Assembly: GCA_932294295.1 (NCBI GenBank)
Contig: OW028585.1
Coordinates: 29,868,720-29,932,719 of the forward strand
DNA from: Alitta virens
Lineage: Eukaryota; Annelida; Polychaeta; Phyllodocida; Nereididae
DNA: 64,000 nt
Direction of reading: 5' to 3'
In this document: one piece after another, positions 11,534-23,457 of the stretch
Layout of the letters: each line of letters opens with the position of its first letter
Position numbering within the stretch: the stretch's first letter is position 1
Translations under genes and position numbers: made by a program
The notes under the pieces: generated by a model
Databases searched by the model: none
What the model was told of the DNA's origin: nothing
Seen by the model: only the letters and a program-made list of their open reading frames with translations

Positions 11534-14500
11534 ATGGCTTCTGCAAAAGACATGATTGTTAGAGAAGCTACTGAAAATGATTATGAAGCTGTCATGGCTA
11601 TTGACCCAAACTATTTCCATGGTTTGGATTTGTTGCCTGACATGTATTTTAAGTTTTTGAGGGATCCAAAGAGGACTGGATTTGTTTTAGAGTTGGATGA
11701 CCAAGTGGTGAGTAACAATTAATGTTTTTTTTTAACGTCTTCAAGAGAAGCAGGTATAGTTTATAATGTCTCATTGTCAATGTCTCAATGCTTCTGGGTC
11801 TGCCAGCTTATTTGACTGGCTGTAAGAGGCAGTTATAATGATGAGATGATAAGGCTTGGAGTCCACACCTGCTACTAAGTCTGCCAGCTTATAGATATCT
11901 ATGACTAGCTGTAAGTGGCAGTTATAATGATGAGATAATAAGGCTTGGCGTTCACACCATGTTACACATTTCGTTTTTTTTTCGATTGTCTGAACTAAGT
12001 TATTTACAGGATTTAATTATTTAATTAAAGGTAAAATTTATGTGGAAGTGGTGTTGTGTACATTTTGACGTCATCACAATTGTTACATAAAGATGTGCAA
12101 ATGGCTGAAATTTGCCACCGCCTAAAGCTGCTTCAAAACTAACCTTTTTTGTTTTTGAATTTTCATAAATACATTGCTAAGGAATGCATACAATTAGTTG
12201 AATAAAACATATATTCTGGTTGAAACTGTAAACTTGCAAAACCCTCAGTAAATCCCAAATAGCACACAGGCATCATTTAAATTGTTTAGCGTCCATCTGA
12301 CAGGCAGGAGGGCGGGCGGAACACTTGCGTTTTTAGAGCAATTATTACAAAATTTCATACAGTAATACTCGATCTGACCTAATGGTACTTTTTGACAGTA
12401 ACAGTAATACTCTATATGGCCATGTGGTACCTTTTGATAGTCACATTGAAATAAAAATTAAGAAATAGTTTTTTCCTTTCGTCTCACTCAGACATTGAGT
12501 GTTTGAAATAAGTGGTACCCTGTTGTCCAAGACACCCATTTTTGGCTAAGGATGATTAATTGAATAACCCAACTAGTGATGACCAATTTCTTGACAGAGT
12601 GCTTTAGTAGAGTGTCCGGTCAACCTGAACAATCGTGACAAGGCCAACGCAGCATGTTACGCAATGGCAATTAAGAGTCCAAGATGTCATAATTTTTAAC
12701 TCTTGAATTTCTCCATTTGTTCATATCAGACAGGTGTGAATGTTATCAATCTATCCTCATCAAACCAATGATCAATAAAAGTATTGGATATCCAATCTAA
12801 TTAAGCTCACCATTTTCGCATAGCTACGCAAGGCGTCCTTGCTAGATTTCACGGCAAAGCGGTGGTTTTTTATGGCGTTGCCCTCTAGTGGTAATTATGT
12901 GCATGACTAAGAAGGTCAGTCAATGCAAGCGACGCACCAGCATTTCAAAAGACTCAGCGGTCACTGAAGGTCACTTTGGTACTAAATATACATTTCATAA
13001 AAACTGATGCTGATTTGGCGCTCCACAGATCCTCGTCACCAATCAGACTGATCTGTATAAACCAGGTATATAAGCTTATTTCTAGCAAGGCCACATAGCA
13101 TAGCTGGCAGGCTTGCTTTAGGAAGATGTGTTCATCCATTTAATTTGTTAGTTTAAGAGGTTTTATGAACAGTAAGGAGTCTTCAGTTCAATAGCATGTT
13201 TCATTTATGTTGTCATTCTTGTAAAGGTTGGTTTTGCGGTCGCATATGTCACAGACGATGGCTACACAGCAGTTGGACAGGTTGGGAGGATTCGTTCGGA
13301 TGTCCAGGCAAAAGGTGAAGTATTCTTGTGCTAAATACAAAACAACATTTTAAAAGTGGTTGAATTCAGCCATTTGTAGCCAAAACTAACCAGACCTATC
13401 TACAGATACAGGTGATTCTGGCCAGGCCAGATTGTTCATTTAACCAGAACATATATACTTCCATAATTCTGTCTCTGGTCAGAACCCTCAAGTCCCAAGG
13501 GTCCCTAGGAAACTCATTTAGAGCAACTCACCATCGTGCTCGCACAACTAACCCTGCTACTTTTGACCTACGGTCCTCGATTCAAATATCATACAAGGAA
13601 TACAAAAACTCCGAAATTAGGATATTATATACTTTCCAAAACCAATCTAGAGCGATGAACTTTGGACTATTTTGTGAGGCTGGCAATACATTGTGTGTGC
13701 GTAGCAATAACATAAATATAGTCCATGTGAGTTTTGGTAGACTGCGAGCTGTTTCTCGCAAAATAATAAGCAGTCTACTTGTACACAGTCAATAATTAGT
13801 GACACCTTCGAGTGCCTAGCATATTAGTGAGTTGGGCTGGCACTGAAAATTACTTCTTCCTATGTCATGATGTGATGTAGATAGACTTCAAAAGTTATTT
13901 GCTCAGCCAGCCAAGAGTTTCTGACCAACAAAGAGATTATCCTAAATGTTGACTACGGAGGTATGCCACTCACAGGAAAAATCTGATATGACGCGACAGA
14001 AGCACCTCAATAGACTGGAAAATTTAGCATCATTTGCCTATGAGACATGTATTTATGGGTAAAATTTCGCACAAAACATTCTTAATTATTTTGATTGATA
14101 TGCAGTCAGTTTTGGACTGATTTTAATTCACTTCGTCAGATGTGCATAACATGAGGCTTTTATTATCTAACTTTTTTGTGTTTACAGGATTGTGGTCATA
14201 TCTTCGTGATACTATAATAGCAAAAGCAAAGGAAAGAAATCCAACAATTAAAAACATTGCCATCGCATCACCGCATAAAATATTTATGTTGAAAGACATT
14301 CGCAGAAGGTCGCTGCCATTGGCCTATTTGGGAACCAGAGTAAGATGAATTTCAAGAAATCTCTGACTAAAACTTCAGCTTTTGGCAATTTTTTGAATGA
14401 CTGCCACTGTAGCCATTTTAAAGTTAGTCATCTTTATCTATATTCTTCTGTCTAAGAGGTCACTCATTTTTAACGACTGATAAATGACATTGGCTAATAT

Positions 14501-15285
14501 TATAAAGGGTGGCTGATGGCTGTTTGGGCCATTCTTTAGGCACTGTCTAAAAGCATGGCACTGTAAAAGCAATCTAGTCAAAAGATGTTAGGTGCAACAA
14601 TTTCAGTCTTTACAGATGAATATTTACAGTGGGATGGTGCTTATCACCGTGAACACATCATATTTACGTTTGAAAATATAAAGGTCACTTGAATAGTACA
14701 CTTTATTGATATGTAAAATACTTTAATTCATTTCAGCCTTGTTTCATCATTGGTCTAAACCCAGGCACTGAAAGGATCTCACAGCAGTCATTGGTTTCTA
14801 CGGTGAAAAGCATTGATGCAACAACAGCGAAGTCTGTCATCTTACATGCAGACAACCAATGGAGACTCTTTCCTTATCGACGAATCGTAATCTTTTACGC
14901 ACCTCACAGAATCACCCCATCGAACATAAACATCATCGTCAGTACTTGCGATGAGATTTTGTGCACTTTTGACCCTAACGATAACCTTGGATGCTCAACA
15001 ATATCATTTGGTCTCAGTTACCAAACAAAAAAAGGCCTGAGATATGATATCGAAGTTTACGGTGCTGATTTGCAAGATGCCTTGAACCACATCGATCGCC
15101 ACATACAACTGTCCCACAAGTACCACAAAACGGGCGGCCATTATCTCTGGATCTTCCTTCCGGTGTGTCTTCCATATGACGTTGTTCTGGAACACGTCAA
15201 AAGGAATTTTGAAACGGAAGGCAAAGTCATCCATTCTTCTGTCTCAATCTTTGAGGGTCCCCAGCTAGGCCAATCTAAACTCTGA
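11534..15285 (+). CDS. GNAT-family N-acetyltransferase (NAT16 / histidine acetyltransferase-like)
   Basis: Four coding exons: 11534-11707, 13227-13314, 14188-14339 and 14737-15285 (963 nt, 320 aa), all with GT-AG borders and matching phases (0, 1, 0). The family uses acetyl-CoA to acetylate amines. Residues 8-30 (IVREATENDYEAVMAI) are the typical GNAT start. Residues 59-90 hold strand VGFAVAYV, then GQVGRIRSDVQAKGLW, which corresponds to the acetyl-CoA loop; the glycine of AKGLW is split by the second intron. The roughly 180-residue C-terminal part contains a WRLFPYRRI segment and looks like the degenerate second half found in NAT16-type proteins. The length fits that group, and there is no signal peptide, so it is likely cytosolic. 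The substrate is unproven; histidine or another amino acid is possible by analogy. Intron 1 contains a dispersed repeat. Confidence 0.88.
12240..12760 (+). repeat. Dispersed repeat, copy C, in acetyltransferase intron 1
   Basis: Third copy of the family at 2045-2600 and 7640-8020, recognisable by AAACCCTCAG, GCACACAGGCATCATT and GGCAGGAGGGCGGGC near 12240-12320. The segment at 11811-11960 in the same intron contains a separate near-duplicate pair of about 90 bp (GGCAGTTATAATGATGAGAT). Confidence 0.55.
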
Positions 15286-15552
15286 TTTTGCTATGACACT
15301 CTGCACACTAACATTGTGTCATAATTGTAAACATTTTATAAGTGGCATGATTCTTCCCGGACAACATGCTAAAGTGGCGCAACATCAGTATAACATTGGC
15401 CGACATCGGGACCACATAGGTTGAAGGCGGCCAATGATGAAACAATGTTGTCCCGATTGGGAATGCTATCCGGATGATCAAGTTGTCAGTGATGCGAAAA
15501 AACTTGTTTAATAACTAAAATCTATAAAGCTTTTGCTGTGATAATTCTGTTT

Positions 15553-15581
15553 AATAAAGACTTAATTACCACTTCAATAAA
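15553..15581 (+). terminator. Polyadenylation signals of the acetyltransferase gene
   Basis: Two AATAAA hexamers (15553-15558 and 15576-15581) about 270-290 bases after the stop codon. The surrounding DNA resembles 3210-3280 and 21500-21590, so the signals may have come with a repeat. Confidence 0.5.
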
Positions 15582-15599
15582 CGGTGTTTCTTTCCTTTT

Positions 15600-17640
15600 A
15601 TCACTTTAAAAAAGCAAAAATATTTAAGCTACACTTTGTCTTAATAATTTGTGAAAATTGCCATGCAGAATAAGAGTTGAAATATTCCTTTCGATGACTG
15701 AATCTCCAGAATTGTATATGTTGATGATATGACATTGTACAAGGCTAAAAGTTGGCTAACTAGCTAGGAAAATGGCAGTGAAGGTCTGTCATTCCAGAAA
15801 TTCAAGATTTTATCTCTCCATTACACCCAGATTGTCAATATAAATTTAATTAGGGTAAAGTTTATTAATATGGGCAGCAGTATATTATGGGCACCTCGCT
15901 GTAACTGAAAGCTGTCAGTGGGACATGCTCACACCTGGTGAAATTTTCAAGTATATTGAAGGTCATCATCTGTAGGGCAGACAGTACATTTGAGGCTGCT
16001 ATTGTTTTTATGTAATGCAGACTTAAATATATACCTGTCATTTCTTTTGTTGTTTCTTAAAGGGGAAAAGCTTGTAGAATATGCTAATTTGGTGTCGATA
16101 TATCAACCTGATTTTTTTCATATCAAGTACTCTTTTCTTTGATTCTCACTTATTTGCAATGGCCATGTGATGTCCGCATTTCTCAGAGCAGGCACACGTT
16201 GTTGGGTGAAATGGGCATAGGTGATTTATGCTTTCTTTAGTAATACTTATTGTCAAGCAAAAATATCATGTAAGGAGTAAAACATTCAAACTATCTCAAA
16301 TCTGGATAATATCAGATAAGTGTACTGTTCAGATTCCTATCACTTTTGTGACTTTTGTGTAGGATTATAAAGTGTGCAAAATATAAATGGGCCCATAGAT
16401 GTTTACCATGGGCACTCCTCATATGAAACATTTATCTTGCTCATTTATAGTTGAAATGAGTATAGTATGATATGGGCATTTTGGTGCTAATTTTCAGATA
16501 GAGGGGCCCATAAAACCACATTGTGGTTTAATATGGTCATTTTATTTTTTTCTAAGCCATGCTATTCCTAAACTATGAATATACATATTATATGCTCATG
16601 ATTTTTAGCTCATTACCTAAACAAAATCAAGCAAAAAAGAATTATGCATTTTCCATATTTAACTTTCATCACAGCATTAGCAAGACAAAAGTGTGCCCAT
16701 ATTACCCAACTTTACCCTATATTAAACCGGTTGCTCAACAAGTGCTCACAGTGGGTTGATATGTAGCTATATGTGCATGAATTGATAGAAAAAGCATTTT
16801 GCATCTATCTGACCCTGATTAGTGTACCTTTCACTTTCTCTGGAATATAGCATTATCAGTGTGACAAATGACCCCCCCCCCCCCCCTAAATGACCCCATA
16901 ATGGCGATTATTATTTTTGCTTGCCATTACTCTCCTTGAATATCAAGTAGAACATTACTTTATTATACATTATGTGGGCCTGTGGCACTGCACATGTGTT
17001 GAAGTTCATGTTCTTTCCACCAGGTGGACAATATTTGACCTACTTAGGTGACCTAGTTTTATATCAACACAACTGAACTAACTGCACAGGTAGGAGGACG
17101 TGGCCAGATAAATGCAATATGTTTATCCAGAATTTGGCAATGTGTAATAGTAACTATAAAAGTGCGTCAATTAGATCACTGTATTGCGTACCACAATATT
17201 TTTAAATTACAGCTAGGATTTGCCAAATATGAGAGCACTAGTTTGCTGTGTACTGTGTTTGACATACAATGTTGTTCAGCTGTGATCATTAGGAGCATTA
17301 TGTCTTCTAGCTCACTGTTTACATCCAGGATTAGAAGGCACTGGTTAAGCCTGCTTTACCTTTAGCCTAATGTTTTTTTTGTACTTATATATGGGCCTCA
17401 TGTACACTGTATTATGTTGAGTCCGGAATAAGGTTTCTAGATCTATCTATCTATAGTATGAAAATCCTGGGGTTGATATATCTATGTATCTATCTTTCTA
17501 TCTAACTATCTAGCTATCTATCTGTCTATCTATTTTACAACAATTACAACATATTTATGCGATAATAAAGTTATCTGTAATAACTTTAAAACTTATGAAG
17601 GTCTTGCACCATTTTTTTAATCAAAATGATAATTTTTTTA
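15600..17640. other. Intergenic DNA between acetyltransferase and methyltransferase
   Basis: No exon recognised. It contains a poly-C run at 16871-16887 and an imperfect TATC tetranucleotide array at about 17440-17536. The plus-strand frames at 16559 and 17162 show no family features. A splice-acceptor-like pyrimidine stretch ends with CAG near 17654, suggesting that the next gene has an upstream non-coding exon somewhere in this stretch. Confidence 0.5.
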
Positions 17641-17704
17641 CATTTGTTTTTCAGAAACAACCAATAGTACATGAGATGACTTTGGACAACAACCGTTACT
17701 CACG

Positions 17705-20700
17705 ATGTGGAGTAAACGCCGGGTTTTGTTGGGGATTGTATTCGCAGTCAGTATAGCGATGATGACAGTAAGTCTGTTGGAAATGCAAGAAAGATTACTA
17801 TACAGACATGTGATGCTAATAACGAAGAATAAAGGAAAATTTAGTGGAGAAGGATCTGAAGAATTACACAAAAATTTTGAAAAATTTAAACAAGTAGACA
17901 ATTCAGATTTAGGAGAAATGCACAAAAATGAGGATGACATGCACAAACTATCTGACGAACAAAATGTGAGATCAGATCATGAAGATGACAATTTTGACAA
18001 TCGCATGGGAAAAGAACATGAACCGGCCGTGAGACCATCAAAAGTACGCCACTTAGAATCTGACTTTCTTGAGAAAAGTGTGAATTATGACAGCAAATCG
18101 GATGGTGGTTTAAAAGCAGAGGATTATGCAGTGAATTTTCAAGAAGAGAATGGAAAACGAAGGAAAGACAAAACAGCAGACGACAAAAATTTGGAAACAT
18201 TCCGAAATGATGTTCAGTCACGTGACATTGAAGATGATAAAGAAGATCCTTTATGGGACCTAATTCATCAGGCAGCAAAGAAAATCAAGGTTGGTAGGAT
18301 CAGATCGATAGATAGATAGATAGAATTTTTTTGGAAGTTAGTCATGTTCATTGGAAGTTAGTCATGTTCAAAACCAACACTGATGGGCACAGTTTTTACA
18401 CTTTCCTCATATAACGCAATAGAATATCTCTAGGTGGCCCCACGGTAGCGAAAACTCAAAGTTTTCTTATTGGGGTCTCCCATCTTGATGTAAAATTTTT
18501 ATTATTATAATGCTCATTTTCATATAAAATTGCAAATAAATGTATCTGAAATTCTGAAACTGTGCAAATTATTGATTCCATCCATGAAGGAAGTTTTTCT
18601 TAAATTCAAATCATCTTGGAACATGGTAGACTGAACAAGATTGAAAGAAGTAGCTGAACTGAATTTATGTGTTATGAATTATGATGATACCCTCTGTTAA
18701 GAATTTTGGTTATTGTTTAATTAACAAACCTTCATGTTTCTTATTTCAGAAAAAGAAAACTGATGAAAACAAGAAACTAAACGTTAAAGAAGACATTGAG
18801 AGCATCGCAGACTTTATTGAACAGCACAAAGTATTCGACAATTATACTTTTGTACTAGACACCCAACATGTCAGAAACTGTATAACTGGGAAGATCCTTG
18901 GTACAATTCCTGATGAATTTGATGTTGGGCCGTTTGATATTGATCTGAAGTCACCGAAAGACAGATCGACTGAAGATCAAGAGTCGTTTAGAGAGATTTA
19001 TAACGAGCGGATGTGGGGAACTAATTGGGAAGGAAGATATGATAACGCCAGCGCATCCGGCCGAGGTGCTAATGTCCACTGGACGCAAGAAGTCATAGGG
19101 TCGTTACACGTCATCATAAACCAACTAAAAGTAATACTTAAAAAGGAAAGGATTTCGATGTTGGATGTGCCTTGCGGAGACATGAACTGGATGAGCAGAT
19201 TTTTGGAGACGAGAGATGATATTGATTACACAGGTGTAGACATTGTGCCGGAATTAATTGCCAAACACAAGAAGACTTTCCGAGACACTTCGTACCAATT
19301 CCAGGCAGCCAACATTTTAGAGGTAGCTATCAATACTTACGGTTGACCAATAAGTTGTTATAAATATCTAGTCAAAAGTACTACATTCAAGACAGCCAGT
19401 TTGTGTAGTAATGCCTGTTATTATTGCCCTGACTGAACACAGCCACTCGTATCATTCGTATGATGTCACAGAGCGACTGACAGATTATGTTGGAGTAGGA
19501 GGTAGGGGAGAATTAGAAATTTAGCATTATATAGTGTTTATACATTCTGATAAGTTTCTTAGGCAAGAGAAGCAATACAACGTCAGATTCTGTGATATTT
19601 AAAGAACCTGTCTGTCGCTATGTTGAAATCCACGGGCACAGTCATTGACCTGCTTTCATCACAAATGGATCAATGCTGTGAAATAACCTAGTCTGATTAT
19701 TGCCTATTGGTATGAGGCAGAGCGTTGCCTAAAGTGAATAAATGTACATTTTTAAAAAAGAACTAGCGCAAAAAAGGTGAACTTACTCAGTATTTTAGCA
19801 GTGCAAAATCAATGCGTATAGTATTGGCTGTTAGTTTATTTGCCTCTCACAATCATGGTTTTTCATTGTAGGTTGAAAGTGTGAAAGAGTACGATCTTAT
19901 ATTTGACCGAATGATGCTCCAGCATCTATACAACTCCGACGTTGCAAAATTTTTGAAGTTTGTGTCGGAAAGTGGAAGCAAGTATCTGCTGACTACAACA
20001 TTCCCACACCATGAAGCCAACAAAGAGTTACAGATCGTAAGAAGCTTTTTCGAAATTTTTATAAATGTATACCTGAATATTTCTGTTAACTGCAACATAT
20101 TAAATTTTTCTCTCAAAATAATTGTTGTCAGAGAGTAACACCAATGTGGACACATCCTTAGTCCTTAAAGCTGGATTGTCACTCAATATGACAGTGGCCA
20201 AAATCTATTGCATTCACTTCATTGTCTTCTTAGTATTCAATTTTTCATGCCATCAAAAGATCCAATCTGTAAACAAATGCCATTTCCATTGTACTTCCAA
20301 TGTTTTGGTCTCGATTATTTCAATGTATCATTTTGTAATTAATGCCTCATAGATTCATTAGTTTACATTTATTAGTATGCCTTGATCAAATAATGTAATT
20401 TTCAATAATTCGATGAAGTTTTAGAAAATAGTAATTTTGACAGACAGCCCAGCCAGAACCATACGTTCACATACATAATTGAACTGTCAAAAAACATTTT
20501 TCTGCGGTACACACTTTAGAATGTTTTTTGAACATTTCATTTATGTTCATGAACGTTTGGTTCTGGCTGGGAGTGGAGCTTTAACCAAGTAACAGAGATA
20601 ACTATTGATATTTACTTCGTTATTGTTATTGTCAACACTTTTTCTTCTAGAATGACGAAAATCCAGGTCGATTCCGAAAATTAAATCTGGAAGTTCCGCC

Positions 20701-20896
20701 ATTTTCTTTACAACCACCCATCTGCATCCAACATGATGGTCCGCCAAGAGACTTTGTTCCGATCCATCATTTCATCGCGTTATGGAGACTTCCACTGCAC
20801 CGTGTCGCCCTCTGTAGAGATCCTTGGGCGATGTATTTAAAAGGTTCTAAAGACTTGTTATATTCTTGTGTCCAATGGGGACACAGGCAACCATAG
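17705..20896 (+). CDS. Membrane-anchored class I SAM methyltransferase
   Basis: Four coding exons: 17705-18289, 18750-19322, 19872-20036 and 20651-20896, all phase 0 (522 aa). Residues 1-6 are basic, 7-25 form one hydrophobic segment (VLLGIVFAVSIAMMTVSLL), and 26-195 are a charged, acidic, low-complexity stalk. This is a type II membrane layout that would place the enzyme in the ER/Golgi lumen. The catalytic domain carries LDVPCGDMNWM (about 333-343, the SAM-binding loop), GVDIVPE (about 357-363, the acidic strand-2 site) and YDLIFDRMMLQHL (about 393-405). The C-terminal region contains NPGRFRKLNLEVPPF, typical of the bacterial PCGDxNWM group of methyltransferases. The donor of exon 1 is the weak GTTGGT. 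The leader holds two upstream ATGs, at 17671 and 17676. A broken inverted copy lies at 3827-6265. The substrate is unknown; a glycan is a reasonable guess. Confidence 0.9.
20165..20584 (-). mobile_element. TTAA-flanked MITE (piggyBac-like), copy 2, in intron 3
   Basis: Flanked by TTAA at 20165-20168 and 20581-20584. Read in reverse it begins AGCTCCACT, matching the end of copies at 51909 and 61521, and is about 296 bp once the nested 124-bp element at 20448-20571 is removed. It occupies the intron between exons 3 and 4 of the methyltransferase. Confidence 0.85.
20448..20571. mobile_element. Foldback element nested inside the TTAA MITE
   Basis: Starts CCCAGCCAGAACCATACG and ends with its near-perfect inverted complement (CGTTTGGTTCTGGCTGGG), 124 bp in all. 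It splits the terminal repeat of the host MITE between GACAGACAG and AGTGGAGCT, with a possible AG duplication. It is absent from the pseudogene copy of the same MITE. Confidence 0.85.
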
Positions 20897-23457
20897 TATT
20901 ATATTTGCAAGATGTTATCAACATACTGTGATATCAAATTTTGTATATTGTATAAAAAGCAGGGACCATGACAATTTAAGCAAACTGAATGTGATATGTA
21001 TTACAGTGGCAGATCCAGAAATTTTCAGACGGGGGGAGGGGTGCCATCATTACATTACCTGTGCCTTGCTCTGACTGATTGGTATTTCGACAATGTAAAA
21101 TTAGCGCCAAACGAAACAGCGTGCACTGCACCAGCGGAGCCCCCCTCTAAATCTGCGCATGTATTATAAATATTGGCTGTATTCTTAAGTGTATTTATTC
21201 TCATATTACTTATTCTGTATTGTCATAAAGTTACACATAATTTTGTAAATTAGTATTTTTCTTCTTATTGTACAAAATATATTTTTTTAAATTATGAAAT
21301 AACCACAGCAAGTGTGTTTTGCAATCTGCATATTTAACAATTTATAAACAGTATCTTTTAATGATACTGAAATTATGTACATTCAAATCAGGGGTTTTAA
21401 TCCATTGTCATACTAAATAAACAGTTTCCATAAATATTGAGTTGTTGGGTGTGCATCTCATAGGAACAACTTCTAGTTATTAGTCAACATTTTCCGGTTT
21501 TTTGGTTGTTGTTTTCTTTGTTTTTTTTAGTGATAAAAGGAATGCCGTTTGATAAAGAGGTTATTAAGTCTTTATTTAACTAAGTTATCACAGCAACAGC
21601 TTTGTTGATTGATTAACAAGTGAACGGTGAGGAAATTACAGTGGTGCCCCACAATAACGACCACCCTTGGAAATCAGAAAAATGCAGTCTTGACATCAAG
21701 ATGGTCTTAATTCTGGTGCTTTCTATAGTTTCAAATAAACCTACCAAATGGTAGTAAAAAATAAAGGTGGTCCCCATGATGGTTGATCTAAATTGTAGGT
21801 TTTCATTTATGCAGAAATTATACAGGAAAGTTAGTAACATTTAGTAATACTAAAATAGTGCATCACAGACTTCGAAATTCTGAACAAGAAAGTTTGATTT
21901 AAATCATCACGAAAATCCTGGATACACATAAAAACATTAATTGTGTGTACACTATAAAATATATAACCACATTAAACTGACTATGGTAGTTAATAAATAT
22001 TAACAACAATATAGTGCTTAAACATAAAAAATATATAATTCTTGATTATATAAGACTCGTTACTGCAGGTAAAACACAGACATCGATCTTTAAAATACAC
22101 CATGCAGTCATAATTTTTTCCATACCACTGCAAAACACAAATTAACTATAATCTCTAACAATCATATACACCAGTTTCAACAATTTACCATATGGTAAAA
22201 CATCACATTCCAAATATTCACTGACAGGACATACTTAATCATGAACATTTTTATCACACATTTTGATGACATGAATCAGCATACATTATGACAATTAAAT
22301 TCATAAATACACTCTTCTGCTTTTAGCATCAAATGATGTGACCTCACCTTGTAAATGTTATAATTATAAAACATGCATTAACTGTATATGTATTCCATCA
22401 ATTCCATGTTAACATTGTGATAAATTTCCATCATTAATCAGAAATCATCAGACATCCATATATCAATACAAATTCATATTGTACATCTCAATACAATCAC
22501 AAAGTGTCACTTAAACAATGCTCCAAAATAGATGACACTCTCAAATTACCTCACCGGAATATATCACAATCTCAAAACATCACTTGATTGGAGTCTTGCA
22601 ATCACAAAAACCATTGAAACCATCACATACTTGACGTCTCAGGGCCACAGATAAACATATAATCAATGTCATAGTATCACAAAATATCAAATGATTTGTA
22701 TCCTGGAGTCACAAAACATGCGATGTTAATAAACAACTTAATTGATGACTTGGTTTAATAAACGCCTCATTGACGCCTTCCAACTGATGTCATTAAAAGT
22801 CAAGCAACATCCCTCCAATAAGCTGTGATTCCAAATAGCTGTGAACGGGAAACAATTCAAAAAGGTGTTTCCCGCCACTGTGACCATGTGACCGAAGCTA
22901 CGGTCAAGCACAATAGTGCAATAGGTCCTCATTCTTCTCTCAGACGGAATAAAATCTAGGTTCTGAGTGGTGGTGGGTGGAAAAATCTGGTAATAGGTCT
23001 GTGGGCGCAGTCACGCAGACCCAAAATATTTTCTTTTAACGTTTAGCGGTCACAAAATATCAATTTCATGATTCTGAGCACACAACATTAAAAACAACTC
23101 ATGTCTCACAATCACAGACATCAATTTTTTTGAAACGATGCCGTCCGATGTGTTGCTTTGCAACTTGTTTGGCCAAGGAACTGTTCCTCGATCTATCCAA
23201 GGGGTTAGAGATGGGGTGGTTGCACATCTGGGATCTTCTGATAGTTTCAGTGAATGACATGCTCCCGGTTCAATTAAGATTCACTGCAACCCTACTTCTG
23301 TGTGAGTTTGACAGTATTCCGATCCATCCTGGTGAATTTCACACTCTGCGGATGGATCTCGAAGCCATGACCTCCATTTTCGCCAACATGTTGTGTTTTG
23401 TGTTGGGCAAAGTGAACTCTAGCCAAGGGGTAAGAGTAAAATTAATGACACTTCCGA
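20897..23457. other. Intergenic DNA between convergent methyltransferase genes
   Basis: The first 800 bp are duplicated in reverse at 3125-3826. AATAAA at 21416-21421 could end the upstream gene. From about 22540 to 23460 the sequence is studded with loose variants of ATCACAAAACATCA spaced tens of bases apart, an old degenerate tandem that reaches the stop codon of the next gene. The plus-strand frame at 23130-23492 runs antisense across that gene's end and shows no protein family signature. Confidence 0.55.
21004..21158 (+). mobile_element. hAT-like MITE with perfect 8-bp target duplication
   Basis: Starts CAGTGGCAGATCCAG, ends in CTAAATCTGCGC, and is flanked on both sides by ATGTATTA (20996-21003 and 21159-21166). 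Other members are at 3592-3719 (duplicated copy) and 33922-34081. Confidence 0.85.

Noticed and set aside
13412..13795. 127-codon frame in acetyltransferase intron 2
   Set aside because: No recognisable domain and not joined to the gene by splice phase; probably chance.
17638..18278. Minus-strand frames of 102 and 130 codons
   Set aside because: Antisense shadows of methyltransferase exon 1, which has a clear anchor, stalk and splice site on the plus strand.
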